DNA of 64,000 nt, taken from positions 176,215 through 240,214 of the forward strand of contig NZ_BEWO01000002.1 of the NCBI RefSeq assembly GCF_002723975.1. Direction: 5' to 3'. Source of the DNA: Gluconobacter japonicus. Lineage in GTDB: Bacteria; Pseudomonadota; Alphaproteobacteria; Acetobacterales; Acetobacteraceae. The notes beneath the pieces are model-generated. The model had not been told where the DNA came from and did not search any database. It saw only the letters and a program-made list of their open reading frames with translations. The first letter of the stretch is position 1. Each line of letters starts with the position of its first letter. Position numbers and translations under genes: made by a program. Shown in pieces: positions 40,612-52,721 of the stretch.

Positions 40612-41183
40612 TTCACCCACCACTGAACGGGCTCTGGCTCGTTCGATTCAACGTCGGCCAGAACAGGCTCTTCGGCAACCATAACATCGTCTTCAACGAC
40701 AACCTTACGCGGACGCCCTACCGGACGCGGTGTCCGGCGAGCAGCTTCAGCAGCCTGCTCCCGCGCCTGATGAAGCTGCGCCTTGAGAGACTGGATCTGA
40801 TCCTGATGATCGCGCAGATTCCGGTTCAGTTCCGTAATGTGAATCTTAGCATGAGCTTCACGTGTTTCGAACGCCTTAAGCTGCGTCCGAATATCTGAGA
40901 GGCTTTTTTCGGCTTCTTCCCAGCGGCGCTGTTCACGCTTCACCGACTGACGAAGACGCTCGATTTCTTCCTGCTCGTCCTGACCAGGTCCATTGTTCCG
41001 CTGACTAAAGCCACGGCTGGCCTGGTGTTCAACAACAACCTGTCCGTCACGTACAAAGCGACGGCGGCGTTCCGTAGTTGGCGTCACCGGGCGAGGCTTC
41101 TGGGAGCGGGATGATGATCCCGATCCTAGACGAGCCAGCGCCTCTCGCAGTTTGTCTTCGCTAACCTGCTGATCGTCCTGCAT
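40605..41183 (-). CDS. Coiled-coil protein with AT-hook-like motif, function unknown
   Basis: A 192-residue, strongly charged protein I cannot assign. Residues 25-60 are rich in Arg, Ser and Pro (RRRRFVRDG). A coiled coil covers about 68-150, with Glu/Arg/Gln/Leu heptads. Then TPRPVGRPRKVV (151-162) contains GRPRK, resembling the minor-groove-binding AT-hook core. The tail is acidic and ends in EPVQWWVKA. No signal peptide or membrane segment. ATG 41183 starts a sensible protein; the open frame upstream to 41279 has no ribosome site. A DNA-associated or cytoskeletal role is possible but unproven. Confidence 0.7.
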   Translation of the reverse strand: MQDDQQVSEDKLREALARLGSGSSSRSQKPRPVTPTTERRRRFVRDGQVVVEHQASRGFSQRNNGPGQDEQEEIERLRQSVKREQRRWEEAEKSLSDIRTQLKAFETREAHAKIHITELNRNLRDHQDQIQSLKAQLHQAREQAAEAARRTPRPVGRPRKVVVEDDVMVAEEPVLADVESNEPEPVQWWVKA

Positions 41184-41418
41184 TCTTTGTTTTTTCAACC
41201 AATAATGAAATTTATGCTGTGTTTCCCAACAGGGACGACCTCTCTGAATAACAGAGAGACTGAAAAGCCCATGAGCCAATCAGCGAAACGTGTCCTGGCA
41301 AGGAAATTGAAAGTCGGCATTAACGGAATTCATGAATGACCCGTTTTGTCAGACAATGGCCTTTTATCAGGTCCGCCAAGGCCTGTCATCAAAACAATAG
41401 AACTGTATTCGTATTTCT
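41184..41418. other. Intergenic region upstream of the coiled-coil gene
   Basis: A 235-base gap between two - strand genes. It should hold the promoter of the coiled-coil gene and the 3' end of the cobalamin adenosyltransferase transcript. I see only a short repeat, GGCCTT/AAGGCC around 41360-41386, and no reliable gene or riboswitch. Confidence 0.4.
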
Positions 41419-41979
41419 TTATTTCCACTGACCCGGTTGCCAGAGCACATCTTGGGCACCGTCCTCATTCGCATGGCGAGCAAGAACAAAGAAATAGTCT
41501 GACAATCGGTTCAGAAACCGGAGCCCTTCCGCGGGCATCGGCTCGAGGGAGATCAACCTGCGCTCCGCCCGGCGGGTGACTGTACGAGCCAAGTGGGCAT
41601 GGGCTGAAATCAGAGAGCCTCCCGGCAAAATAAAACTACGGAGTTCAGGCTGCGCGACCCTGAGCCGCTCAATACAGGCTTCGATCCAGAAAACCGCTTT
41701 CTCCGTCAAAGCAGGCGGGCGACCTGTATCGGGGATGCAGAGATCAGCCCCCAAATCAAATAAACAGGACTGTATCTGCCGAATATCAGAAGAAATACTG
41801 AAAGTATTTCCATCTCTTCGTATGTGATATTCAAGAACCCCCAAAAGAGCATTCAACTCATCGATCGTCCCCATGGCATCAATCCGGGCACAATCCTTGG
41901 AGACACGCGAACCATCCCCAAGGGATGTCTGCCGCTGATCTCCTCCGCGGGTCACGATACGATCAAGCCGAATACTCAT
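41419..41979 (-). CDS. Cob(I)alamin adenosyltransferase, PduO type
   Basis: A 186-residue enzyme that attaches the adenosyl group of ATP to corrinoid cobalt. TRGGDQRQTSLGDGSRVSKD carries the ATP-binding TxxGDxGxT-type N-terminal motif, AMGTIDELNALLG is the conserved helix, and the C-terminal LPGGSLISAHAHLARTVTRRAER and LNRLSDYFFVLAR segments (each partly quoted) are family signatures. Length is usual. No cobalamin synthesis genes are adjacent and I see no B12 riboswitch upstream. It probably serves salvaged cobalamin. Confidence 0.92.
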   Translation of the reverse strand: MSIRLDRIVTRGGDQRQTSLGDGSRVSKDCARIDAMGTIDELNALLGVLEYHIRRDGNTFSISSDIRQIQSCLFDLGADLCIPDTGRPPALTEKAVFWIEACIERLRVAQPELRSFILPGGSLISAHAHLARTVTRRAERRLISLEPMPAEGLRFLNRLSDYFFVLARHANEDGAQDVLWQPGQWK

Positions 41980-41994
41980 TCCGGAAATCTTTCC

Positions 41995-42588
41995 TCAGTG
42001 ACGGCCGAAGTGATGGTGATGACCCTTGATGGTCTTCGCACCACTCAGATCACCTGCCCGAATCGTATGATCCTGAAGCATTTTGGTCGTGTCCCCGGCC
42101 AGGGTCTTGATATCTGCCGTCCCACCCGACTGCGTAGCGGTGGTGAGAGCGCTTGTCAGAGCAGGCGTCTGAACACTTTTGATTTCGCTCAGGAACACAC
42201 GATCAAAAGATGTGCCATATAGATGACCGAACGTCGCAACGTGCGCTTCGTCGCCAGCGTTCAGCTTGTCCATGACTGTCAGGTGCGCATCTGTCGCAAT
42301 TTTTGCAACAGCCTTGCGGTTCGTCGTGTGGTCACTGACAACCGTGGACGCAAACGCTTTCACGACGTCACTGTTGCTGTGCGATGCAGCCAGATTGGCG
42401 ATGCTGATCTGCGTCAGATCCATGGCATCAACCTGCTGCAGGAACGCCGCATCCGCTGTGGAAAGTGTATAGGTCGAAGCCGCAGACGGCAGAGCCGGAG
42501 CTGGCGGCGCATCCGGTGCATTACAGGCCGCAAGACCGGCAAACAGGCTCAGGGATGCAAAAGCAGCAAAACGTGCGGTGGCTCTCAT
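41995..42588 (-). CDS. DUF4142-domain lipoprotein
   Basis: A 197-residue exported protein. The signal ends in the lipobox GLAAC with Cys22. The mature part is a helical DUF4142 domain: STADAAFLQQVDAMDLTQISIANLA, SDVVKAFASTVVSDHTTNRK and LQDHTIRAGDL (first and second given in parts). Such domains are ferritin-like bundles of unknown role, often in periplasmic stress proteins. The C-terminus GHHHHFGRH is rich in histidine and might bind metal. It lies 15 bases downstream-side of the PduO gene (upstream in transcription order) and diverges from DUF423. Confidence 0.82.
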   Translation of the reverse strand: MRATARFAAFASLSLFAGLAACNAPDAPPAPALPSAASTYTLSTADAAFLQQVDAMDLTQISIANLAASHSNSDVVKAFASTVVSDHTTNRKAVAKIATDAHLTVMDKLNAGDEAHVATFGHLYGTSFDRVFLSEIKSVQTPALTSALTTATQSGGTADIKTLAGDTTKMLQDHTIRAGDLSGAKTIKGHHHHFGRH

Positions 42589-42707
42589 GAAGAGACAGTC
42601 CTTTCATCGGTGAGACCGGGAGAAGCCCCCCGGCCGCTACGGGTGAATGGCCCCGCGTTCAAAACGGTCCATTCATGTTCCGGAACACTTCATGGTACAT
42701 TCAACGC

Positions 42708-43145
42708 ATGTCCGCAAATCCCCGCCTCCCTGCCCTTTCTGGCATCTTCCGCTTCTGCTTTGTTTCAGGTGCATTGGGAGGTGCTGGCGGACTCGTACTT
42801 GGGACACTGGCATCGCATTTGCCTGACGCTGCCTTTGCCGTTCCGAATGGAAGAGGCGTTCTCCATACAGGTGTTGAAATCCTGATGTGGCACGCCATTG
42901 CGCTTTGTGCTCTTACGCTTGGCGCCCCTTTGCTAGGGGGCCGTCTCGTCCGGCTGGCGTGCCTCACCATGGCGCTAGGGACAATTCTGTTCTGTGCGCC
43001 CGTGACGTTATACGCTCTTTTCGATCTAAAGATCGGCACGTTATCCGTCGCGCGGATTGCACCTTATGGTGGCACGCTGCTGATTATTTCGTGGCTTCTG
43101 ACGGCCGCTTCAGGCCTGCGTAAAGCCTCTTCAGACACTTTATGA
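42708..43145 (+). CDS. DUF423 family small membrane protein
   Basis: A 145-residue protein with four hydrophobic segments (about 12-35, 53-75, 78-100, 118-140). The N-terminal GALGGAGGLVLGTLASHLPD and the THVEILMWHAIAL-like VEILMWHAIALCAL match the DUF423/YgdD family of inner membrane proteins of unknown function. ATG 42708 is preferred to an earlier start at 42675 that would add a hydrophilic tail. The end overlaps the 3' end of the convergent gene by six bases. Confidence 0.78.
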   Translation: MSANPRLPALSGIFRFCFVSGALGGAGGLVLGTLASHLPDAAFAVPNGRGVLHTGVEILMWHAIALCALTLGAPLLGGRLVRLACLTMALGTILFCAPVTLYALFDLKIGTLSVARIAPYGGTLLIISWLLTAASGLRKASSDTL

Positions 43146-43472
43146 TCTGCTTCGTATCCTTTTGATAACCGCAAGTCCGGCGATCTGAACAATCAGCGCC
43201 GCGCAGAAGCAGAAAACGATGATACCGATCAGAATCATCTGCTCCCGGCCCAGCGCGGAGTCGACACGGAATAGCGTGTAAAGCCATTGCCAAGCATGGG
43301 TCGCCGCAACCATCTGCACCAGCTTGATCGTCGGATGCCAGAACCGGAATATCGCTGCGAATGCAAGTGTCAGCCCCACTAGGCTAACGGTTCGCAGGAG
43401 CGTTTCGGCAATGCTGACTTCCGGGACAGTCTTTGGGGACTGAGAAGGCACTTGGGATTTTATCAAGAACAT
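43140..43472 (-). CDS. Small two-segment membrane protein, function unknown
   Basis: A 110-residue ORF with a hydrophilic start, one hydrophobic segment at about 25-44 and another at about 76-100, ending in basic RIRSRS. I do not recognise a family; the layout is only loosely like PsiE-type proteins. Its stop overlaps the DUF423 stop by six bases, tail to tail, and its start overlaps nothing reliable on the other strand. Membrane-segment composition and lack of a competing gene favour it being real. Confidence 0.55.
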   Translation of the reverse strand: MFLIKSQVPSQSPKTVPEVSIAETLLRTVSLVGLTLAFAAIFRFWHPTIKLVQMVAATHAWQWLYTLFRVDSALGREQMILIGIIVFCFCAALIVQIAGLAVIKRIRSRS

Positions 43473-43544
43473 GACCTCAAGGTTGAATTCAGCTTTAATC
43501 GTTTTTCTGCAAGATTGCGTTATGTCATGCAGTCTCTTCCTTCA

Positions 43545-44069
43545 ATGAAAGCCTTTTTTATGCGCGCTTCCTTTCTCGCCGCAGCCGGACTGGGTCTGGC
43601 GCTCTCCGCTCCACTTGCAGCCCATGCTGCAACGACGCCAGCGCCTCATCTGAGCGAAACATCCGCTCCCCCCGTCGCTGCACCGTACCCGGACACGTCT
43701 GTTGCCCAGGCGCAGGTCAAGGATGCTTTTGCCCTCGCCGCGAAAACCGGACGCAAAGTGCTCATCGATTTCGGTGGAAACTGGTGCCCGGACTGCAAGA
43801 TGCTGTCCGGCATTTTCGCACTTCCTGATGCCAAGGCATGGCTCGACAGCCAGTTTGTGATTGTTCCGGTCAATGTTGGCCGCATCAACACCAACCTGGA
43901 TCTTGCCCAGAAATATGGCGTGATGATCAAAGCTGTCCCGACCGTCATCATCGTGACGCCAGACGGAAAGCCTCTGAACGGAGACGGGTCGAAGGCACTC
44001 GGCAACGCCCGCAGCATGTCCCCTCAGGCCGTTCTGGACCTGATTTCAGAATGGAACAGCCGCGGCTGA
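43545..44069 (+). CDS. Periplasmic thioredoxin-fold protein (WCPDC)
   Basis: A 174-residue exported thioredoxin-like protein. The signal peptide (FLAAAGLGLALSAPLAAHA) ends near residue 28. The redox motif is WCPDC at 80-84, inside KVLIDFGGNWCPDCKML, and the cis-proline is in AVPTVIIVTPDG. This DsbD-C/thioredoxin_7 type reduces or oxidises periplasmic thiols. Starts at 43527, 43545 or 43560 are all possible; none has a strong ribosome site. It stands between convergent and opposed genes, alone. Confidence 0.82.
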   Translation: MKAFFMRASFLAAAGLGLALSAPLAAHAATTPAPHLSETSAPPVAAPYPDTSVAQAQVKDAFALAAKTGRKVLIDFGGNWCPDCKMLSGIFALPDAKAWLDSQFVIVPVNVGRINTNLDLAQKYGVMIKAVPTVIIVTPDGKPLNGDGSKALGNARSMSPQAVLDLISEWNSRG

Positions 44070-44075
44070 TTTCAC

Positions 44076-44109
44076 TTTCTGGCTCCGGAAATAACTTCGG
44101 AGCCAGAAA
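44076..44109. terminator. Bidirectional hairpin between thioredoxin-like gene and M3 peptidase
   Basis: TTTCTGGCTCCG (44076-44087) pairs perfectly with CGGAGCCAGAAA (44098-44109), 12 bp with a 10-base loop, in the 46-base gap between two stops. T runs are absent, but position and stability fit a shared terminator. Confidence 0.65.
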
Positions 44110-44115
44110 AGGCTT

Positions 44116-45804
44116 TCAGATCCCGAGTTCCTGCTCGGCTTCATGAACAACTTCCGCCAGCGCGTCCGCCTCGAACGGCGAGACAAGCCCTGCATCCGCC
44201 ACCAGCTGTGCAAATGGCTTCGAGCCACCTTCGGCGCAAAGCTGGCGATAGGTTTCGAACGTCCCTTCCCGATCCATCCGCGACCGAAGCCACAGCTGAA
44301 GCGCACAGCACTGAGCCAGCGCGTAATCAATGTAATAAAATGGCAGGCGGTAAATATGAAGCTGAGCCTGCCAGCGTCCACCCTTGGCCGGATAGTCCAG
44401 ATCGCCCCAGTCCCGCCATGGCATGTACATCTTCTCCAGACGTAACCACGTCTCATGCCGTTCGGCTGCGGTCATCTGCGGGTTAGCGTAGACCTCATGC
44501 TGGAAATGATCGACGCAGACGCCATACGGGAAGAACGACAGCGCATCAATCAAATGCATCCGCCGATACCGGTCAGCGGCTCCATCCTCAACCAGCGCGT
44601 CAATTTGCGGCCATGTCAGGAATTCCAGACCCATTGAATGGATTTCCGCTGCTTCCATCGTGGGCCAGAGCTGATCCACCCAATCCTGATTACGGCTTTT
44701 CCAGTTTTGGAACGCGTGACCCATTTCATGGGTAAAAACGCCGATGTCGTTATGCGTGCCGTTGAAATTGGCGAAGATGTAAGGGCTACCAATCGTTGGA
44801 AAAGACGTGCAGAACCCGCCACCCGCTTTGCCATCACGGTTTTTCAGATCCAGATACCCGAGATCGCGCATCTGAACGTAGAAATCGCCCATCTCGCCCT
44901 TGGGATCGAGCGCTCGGAACATGCCTTCAGCACGGGCCACCAGAAGATCGTGATCACCGGCAGGTTTCGGGTTGCCCTGAAGGTCAATCAGCGCTTCGTC
45001 CCAGGCCCAGACCTTGTCCCACCCCATTTTCAGACGACGGCGTTCCAGCAGAGACTGAACCAGCGGTGTGACAGAATTCAGAACTTTCTCACGGAAGGCT
45101 GCAACCTGCTCGGGGCCGTAATCCGTCCGCCGCATCCGGCGATAACCGAGTTCGATATAATTCTCGAACCCTAGCGTTTTCGCCATACGATCACGCAGTT
45201 CAACGAGGCGGCTGTAAAGGGTGTCGAGTGCCTCACCATTCTCTTCGAAGAACGCCCAGCGAGCCTTTTCGGCCGCATGTCGCATCTCACGGTCCGGGCC
45301 TTGCAGGTAAGGCACCAGACCGGAAAGATTAAGCACCTTCCCGTCAAACGGGATCTTCGCCGATGCCAGAAGAGCCGTGTACTCGCCCGTCAGACGCGCT
45401 TCTTCTTCCAGATCGGTGCTGATGCGTGGATCGAAAGTTGTGGTATCGGCTTCCCACAAACGGACAATATGGGGCGTGACCAGAGCTTCGAGAGCCGCTC
45501 TATCCGGGTCCCCCAGAAGGCGCTTCTTAATCGTAACTTCATGGTCAGTCGCGACCGGCGACAGACGATCTGCATAGTCACGATCCGTCTTGGCCTGCTC
45601 GTCCTGCGTGTTGCGCGAGAACTGAAGGTGGACGTGTGATGCCCAGGATTCATATTCGCGGCGCACGAAATCGAAAGCCTGCGCGGCATCCTTGGAGCGC
45701 CCCTGATCCAGCAGAAGCGCAATATCGTCGTAACGCGCCTTCAGGGACGCTTCGTCAGGACGGGGGAAAGACAGGTCAGAGAACGGAGGGATTGTCTGTG
45801 TCAT
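44116..45804 (-). CDS. M3 family oligoendopeptidase
   Basis: A 562-residue cytoplasmic zinc metallopeptidase. HEMGH at 359-363 is the HExxH zinc site, and the third ligand Glu is expected in the MEAAEIHSMGLEFL helix about 25 residues later. FCTSFPTIGSPYIFANFNGT precedes the active site as in oligoendopeptidase F-like M3 enzymes. No signal peptide. It degrades short peptides, perhaps including those imported by the OPT-type transporter in this window; that link is speculation. Confidence 0.9.
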   Translation of the reverse strand: MTQTIPPFSDLSFPRPDEASLKARYDDIALLLDQGRSKDAAQAFDFVRREYESWASHVHLQFSRNTQDEQAKTDRDYADRLSPVATDHEVTIKKRLLGDPDRAALEALVTPHIVRLWEADTTTFDPRISTDLEEEARLTGEYTALLASAKIPFDGKVLNLSGLVPYLQGPDREMRHAAEKARWAFFEENGEALDTLYSRLVELRDRMAKTLGFENYIELGYRRMRRTDYGPEQVAAFREKVLNSVTPLVQSLLERRRLKMGWDKVWAWDEALIDLQGNPKPAGDHDLLVARAEGMFRALDPKGEMGDFYVQMRDLGYLDLKNRDGKAGGGFCTSFPTIGSPYIFANFNGTHNDIGVFTHEMGHAFQNWKSRNQDWVDQLWPTMEAAEIHSMGLEFLTWPQIDALVEDGAADRYRRMHLIDALSFFPYGVCVDHFQHEVYANPQMTAAERHETWLRLEKMYMPWRDWGDLDYPAKGGRWQAQLHIYRLPFYYIDYALAQCCALQLWLRSRMDREGTFETYRQLCAEGGSKPFAQLVADAGLVSPFEADALAEVVHEAEQELGI

Positions 45805-45846
45805 GGGTCTAATTCTGACATTCCGCTCCGTCTCCGTCCATGCCTC

Positions 45847-48419
<2,573 letters not shown>

Positions 48420-49529
48420 TCAGGCCAGCTTTTCCATTTCACGAACGACAGCCTGGCCCATCATATCTGTGCCAACGCGAGCCATCCCCGGAGACATGAT
48501 ATCGGCTGTGCGCAGACCACTGGCCAGCACGTTGGACACTGCCTTTTCGATCAGGTCAGCATCTTCTGCGCGATTCAGCGAATACCGCAGCAGCATCGCG
48601 AAGGAGAGGATCTGCGCCAGTGGGTTTGCAATGCCCTTGCCAGCGATATCCGGCGCGCTGCCATGGATCGGCTCGTACAGCGCATTGCGCTTGCCATCTT
48701 CACGGACAATGCCAAGCGTTGCAGACGGCAACATACCGAGCGAACCCGTCAGCATGGAGGCCAGATCGGATAGAATATCTCCGAACAGGTTGCCCGTAAC
48801 AATCACATCAAACTGGTTCGGGTTACGAACGAGTTGCATGGCACAGTTATCGGCCAGCATGTGGGACAATTCCACATCCTGATATTCGCGCTTGTGTAGA
48901 TCCGTGACGACTTCCTTCCACAGGAGGCCGCTTTCCATCACATTGCACTTCTCGACGGAGCAGACGCGATTACTGCGCTGACGGGCCATCTCAAAAGCAA
49001 CGCGGGCGACACGTTCGATCTCGGACGTCGTATAGACTTCCGTATTGATCCCGCGACGGGACCCGTCTGGAAGCGTCTCGATGCCGCGCGGCTCGCCGAA
49101 ATAAATACCACCGACCGTCTCACGGACGATCATGATATCGAGACCGCGAACGACTTCTGGCTTCAGGGCTGACGCATCAATCAGCGCATCAAAAAGCTGG
49201 GCCGGACGAAGGTTTGCAAAAAGTTCAAGCTCCTTGCGCAGCTTCAGAATGGCCACTTCAGGGCGCTTGTCGAACCCGACATGGCCCCAGGCCGGATCAC
49301 CGACCGAACCAAACAGAACCGCATCAGACTTCCGGGCAAGGTCGATAACCTCATCACGGATAGGAACGCCATGGACTGCGAGGGAAGCCGCGCCAACGAG
49401 TTCTTCCGTGATGTCCAGTTTCAGGCCACGGTTTGCGTCCAGCCAGTGCACAATCCGTGCAACTTCACGCATGACTTCCGGGCCGATACCATCACCGGCA
49501 AGAACAAGAAGCTTGTGGGCTTCACTCAT
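48420..49529 (-). CDS. leuB: 3-isopropylmalate dehydrogenase LeuB
   Basis: A 369-residue NAD-dependent enzyme oxidising and decarboxylating 3-isopropylmalate, third step of leucine synthesis. [11 protein letters not shown] opens the protein; [14 protein letters not shown] and the [24 protein letters not shown] metal/substrate site (quoted in part) are conserved, as is [19 protein letters not shown] chose ATG 49529, which overlaps the leuD stop as ATGA, over a start at 49562 inside leuD. A terminator follows. Confidence 0.95.
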   Translation of the reverse strand: MSEAHKLLVLAGDGIGPEVMREVARIVHWLDANRGLKLDITEELVGAASLAVHGVPIRDEVIDLARKSDAVLFGSVGDPAWGHVGFDKRPEVAILKLRKELELFANLRPAQLFDALIDASALKPEVVRGLDIMIVRETVGGIYFGEPRGIETLPDGSRRGINTEVYTTSEIERVARVAFEMARQRSNRVCSVEKCNVMESGLLWKEVVTDLHKREYQDVELSHMLADNCAMQLVRNPNQFDVIVTGNLFGDILSDLASMLTGSLGMLPSATLGIVREDGKRNALYEPIHGSAPDIAGKGIANPLAQILSFAMLLRYSLNRAEDADLIEKAVSNVLASGLRTADIMSPGMARVGTDMMGQAVVREMEKLA

Positions 49530-50152
49530 TTTGCAGTTCCCATGCTGATTGACGGCACCCATGCACGGCTGACCTGATGTTCAAAGCTGCTGATTTCCGC
49601 ATCATGCGCCAGCGTCTGGCCGATATCGTCCAGACCCTCGAGCAGCATGTGACGGCGGAAAGGATCAACTTCAAACGGCACAACATTTCCATCCGGGCGG
49701 ATGATGATCTGCTTTTCCAGATCGACCGTCAGACGGGAATTCGCACCCTGGCGTGCATCGCCCATCAGTTCGTCACAGATTTCCCGTGGCAGACGGATCG
49801 GCAGGATACCGTTCTTGAAACAGTTATTGAAAAAAATGTCGGCAAAGCTTGGCGCGATGACGCAACGGATACCGAAATCCAGCAAAGCCCAAGGCGCATG
49901 CTCACGAGACGAGCCACAGCCGAGGTTGTCATAGGTGATGAGGATTTCAGCATGACGATACGGCTCTTTGTTTAGAACAAAATCCGGGTTCTCGTTGCCG
50001 TTATCGTCGTAACGCTGCGCCGCAAAAGCATTCTTGCCGAGACCAGTGCGCTGGATGGTCTTCAGAAAGCGTGCCGGAATGATCTGATCGGTGTCGATAT
50101 TTTCATTCGGCATCGGAGCCGCAATGGCGGTCAGTTCCGTGAACTTTTCCAT
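49526..50152 (-). CDS. leuD: 3-isopropylmalate dehydratase small subunit LeuD
   Basis: A 208-residue swivelling subunit of isopropylmalate isomerase. [14 protein letters not shown] near residue 19, [15 protein letters not shown] and [22 protein letters not shown] (in part) are family signatures for substrate binding. It starts one base inside the leuC stop (TGATG) and ends in an ATGA overlap with leuB, so all three leu genes are coupled. Confidence 0.95.
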   Translation of the reverse strand: MEKFTELTAIAAPMPNENIDTDQIIPARFLKTIQRTGLGKNAFAAQRYDDNGNENPDFVLNKEPYRHAEILITYDNLGCGSSREHAPWALLDFGIRCVIAPSFADIFFNNCFKNGILPIRLPREICDELMGDARQGANSRLTVDLEKQIIIRPDGNVVPFEVDPFRRHMLLEGLDDIGQTLAHDAEISSFEHQVSRAWVPSISMGTAK

Positions 50153-51579
50153 CAGACGGTTTCCTTCATCAGCTCACGCACATCACATAGCGTACCCGTG
50201 ACAGCCGCGGCCGCAGCCATGGATGGTGAGCACAGATGCGTTCTGCCGCCCGGCCCCTGACGGCCCTCAAAGTTACGATTGGACGTAGAGGCGCAACGCT
50301 CTCCCGGCGTCAGACGATCCGGGTTCATCCCCAGACACATCGAGCAACCCGCCTCGCGCCATTCAAAGCCGGCATCAAGGAAAATTTTGTCCAGCCCTTC
50401 GGCCTCGGCAGCCGCTTTCACAAGGCCTGAGCCCGGAACAATCATGGCGCGAACAGTCTTCGCAACATGCCGTCCGCGCACAACTTCAGCAGCAGCGCGC
50501 AGATCTTCCAAGCGACTGTTGGTGCAGGAGCCGATAAATACGACATCGACCGGCGTTCCGGCGATTTTCTGGCCAGCCGTGAGGCCCATATAATCCAGAG
50601 CGCGCTGAACCTGTGCGGCCTGTGCCGGATCCTTGAAATCAGAAGGAGACGGCACAACGCCATCAATCGGCAGAACGTCCTGCGGGCTATTGCCCCAGGT
50701 CACTGAAGGCACAATGTCTTCGGCCTTCAACGTCACTTCCGTGTCGAAATGAGCGCCTTCATCCGATGCCAGCGTGCGCCAGTAAGCACAAGCCTGCTCG
50801 AATGCTTCGTCCTTCGGGGCAAACGGACGCCCCTTCACATAGGCGAAAGTTGTTTCGTCCGGAGCGATCAGACCAGCCTTTGCACCGCCCTCAATGGACA
50901 TGTTGCAGAGCGTCATGCGCCCCGCCATGTCCAAGTCGCGGATTGCAGAGCCAGCAAACTCGATCACATGGCCAGTGCCGCCAGCCGTACCGATCTTGCC
51001 AATAATGGCCAGCATGATGTCCTTGGCTGTCACGCCCGACCCCACTTTGCCCTCGACAGAAACACGCATATTCTTTGCGGGCTTCTGGAGAAGCGTCTGG
51101 GTCGCCATGACGTGTTCGACTTCTGACGTACCAATACCGAACGCCAGCGCGCCGAGCGCACCATGTGTCGAGGTATGACTGTCACCACAAACGATCGTCA
51201 TGCCTGGTAGGGAAATACCCTGCTCCGGGCCGACAACGTGAACGATGCCCTGAGACGCGGAACGCAGCGGAAAATAGGGAACGCCGAACTCAGCGACATT
51301 CTTCTCCAGCGTTTCGATCTGGAGACGGCTTTCCGGCTCTTCAATCGGCTGGGAACGGTCGGACGTTGGGACGTTGTGGTCCACAACGGCGACTGTTGCG
51401 TCCGGACGGCGCAGGCGACGTCCGGCCATCCGCAGACCTTCAAAAGCCTGCGGGCTTGTCACCTCGTGAACAAGATGACGATCAATGTATAGGATGCACG
51501 TCCCGTCTTCGAGGCGGTCAACAACGTGATCGGCCCAGATCTTGTCAAACAGTGTTCTGGGCGAAGAAGAAACGGGCAT
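50152..51579 (-). CDS. leuC: 3-isopropylmalate dehydratase large subunit LeuC
   Basis: A 475-residue aconitase-family subunit carrying the 4Fe-4S cluster. The cluster cysteines lie in [13 protein letters not shown] and in [10 protein letters not shown] near the C-terminus. [20 protein letters not shown] and [21 protein letters not shown] (each partly quoted) are typical. First gene of leuCDB. It begins only 20 bases after rplS on the same strand, without a terminator that I can see, so it may be read from the ribosomal operon. Confidence 0.96.
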   Translation of the reverse strand: MPVSSSPRTLFDKIWADHVVDRLEDGTCILYIDRHLVHEVTSPQAFEGLRMAGRRLRRPDATVAVVDHNVPTSDRSQPIEEPESRLQIETLEKNVAEFGVPYFPLRSASQGIVHVVGPEQGISLPGMTIVCGDSHTSTHGALGALAFGIGTSEVEHVMATQTLLQKPAKNMRVSVEGKVGSGVTAKDIMLAIIGKIGTAGGTGHVIEFAGSAIRDLDMAGRMTLCNMSIEGGAKAGLIAPDETTFAYVKGRPFAPKDEAFEQACAYWRTLASDEGAHFDTEVTLKAEDIVPSVTWGNSPQDVLPIDGVVPSPSDFKDPAQAAQVQRALDYMGLTAGQKIAGTPVDVVFIGSCTNSRLEDLRAAAEVVRGRHVAKTVRAMIVPGSGLVKAAAEAEGLDKIFLDAGFEWREAGCSMCLGMNPDRLTPGERCASTSNRNFEGRQGPGGRTHLCSPSMAAAAAVTGTLCDVRELMKETV

Positions 51580-51599
51580 CCTTATACTCCAACCTTGAC

Positions 51600-51992
51600 T
51601 TAGGAAGCGGCTTTTTCACCAGCCTTCGGCAGATCGCGCGGGCGCTCTGCAATACGTGCAGACTTACCCGAACGGCCACGCAGATAGTACAGCTTTGCAC
51701 GACGCACCTTACCACGACGCACCACTTCGATGCTGGCGAGAGACGGAGCGTACAGCGGGAACACACGCTCCACGCCTTCACCGTTGGAAATCTTGCGAAC
51801 CGTGAAGTTGCTGTTCAGGCCCTTGTTGGAACGGGCAATGACAACGCCTTCGAAGTTCTGCACGCGCTCACGCGTACCTTCGACAACGCGGACGCCAACG
51901 CGAACCGTGTCACCTGCGATGAATTCCGGAACTGCGCGAGCTGCGGAAAGACGCTCGATTTCGCGCGCCTCGTACTGCTGGATAATGTTCAT
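51600..51992 (-). CDS. rplS: Ribosomal protein bL19
   Basis: A 130-residue large-subunit protein at the subunit interface. [30 protein letters not shown] and [35 protein letters not shown] (cited in part) are unmistakable. ATG 51992 has AGGAG seven bases upstream; a TTG at 51998 is unlikely. The C-terminus is Lys/Ala-rich. It completes the rpsP-rimM-trmD-rplS series. Confidence 0.97.
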   Translation of the reverse strand: MNIIQQYEAREIERLSAARAVPEFIAGDTVRVGVRVVEGTRERVQNFEGVVIARSNKGLNSNFTVRKISNGEGVERVFPLYAPSLASIEVVRRGKVRRAKLYYLRGRSGKSARIAERPRDLPKAGEKAAS

Positions 51993-52016
51993 GACCAAAC
52001 TCCTGGAAACAAAAAT

Positions 52017-52721
52017 TCAATGAACCTGCTGTCGCGCCAGGTACGCATCCCACAGATCGGGGCGACGTGCCTTCGTGACGGCGATTGACTGTTCATGACG
52101 CCAGCGGGCGATGGCACCATGATTGCCGGAGAGCAGGATTTCGGGCACTTCCCGCCCATCCCAGACCGCCGGCTTCGTATATTGCGGGTACTCCAGCAGA
52201 CCTTCGGCAAAACTTTCGTCCTGCCCACTCATCTGGGAACCCATCACTCCCGGTAAAAGACGTACGCATGCGTCCAGAAGCATCAGGGCTGGAATTTCTC
52301 CACCTGACAACACGACATCGCCCATACTGAACTGTTCGATGTCGTGCTTTTCCAGCACACGTTCGTCGATCCCTTCAAAACGCCCACACAGAACCACGAC
52401 GCCCGGCCCTGCCACGAAACGCTCTGCATCCTCATGGGACAGACGGCGCCCACGCGGTGTCGGGTAAATGACTGGACGGCCATCCAACGCGGGAAGCGCC
52501 GAAAGAGCCGTGTCCAGAACATCTGCCCGCATCACCATGCCAGCACCGCCGCCGAACGGCGTGTCATCCACAGCGCGATGACGACCCAGTCCATGCTCAC
52601 GCAGATCATGCGATTCACAGGACCAGATCCCGCGCTCTAGCGCCCTGCCCGCCAGGGAAAAACCCAGCGGACCCGGAAACATATCCGGAAACAGGGTCAG
52701 GATGTCAGCGCGCCAGCTCAT
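52017..52721 (-). CDS. trmD: tRNA (guanine37-N1)-methyltransferase TrmD
   Basis: A 234-residue SPOUT methyltransferase making m1G37 next to the anticodon, which prevents frameshifting. The knotted SAM site includes [29 protein letters not shown] and [21 protein letters not shown] (in part). TLFPDMF opens the protein. It overlaps rimM by ATGA. The target tRNA-Pro(TGG) is itself encoded in this window. Confidence 0.96.
   Translation of the reverse strand: MSWRADILTLFPDMFPGPLGFSLAGRALERGIWSCESHDLREHGLGRHRAVDDTPFGGGAGMVMRADVLDTALSALPALDGRPVIYPTPRGRRLSHEDAERFVAGPGVVVLCGRFEGIDERVLEKHDIEQFSMGDVVLSGGEIPALMLLDACVRLLPGVMGSQMSGQDESFAEGLLEYPQYTKPAVWDGREVPEILLSGNHGAIARWRHEQSIAVTKARRPDLWDAYLARQQVH

Noticed and set aside
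41346..41579. Cobalamin riboswitch near the PduO gene
   Set aside because: Looked for the conserved B12-box type sequence upstream of 41979 and in 41184-41418 and did not see it.
51165..52088. A 307-codon + strand frame across the leuC-rplS junction
   Set aside because: Antisense to three well supported genes and their ribosome sites.
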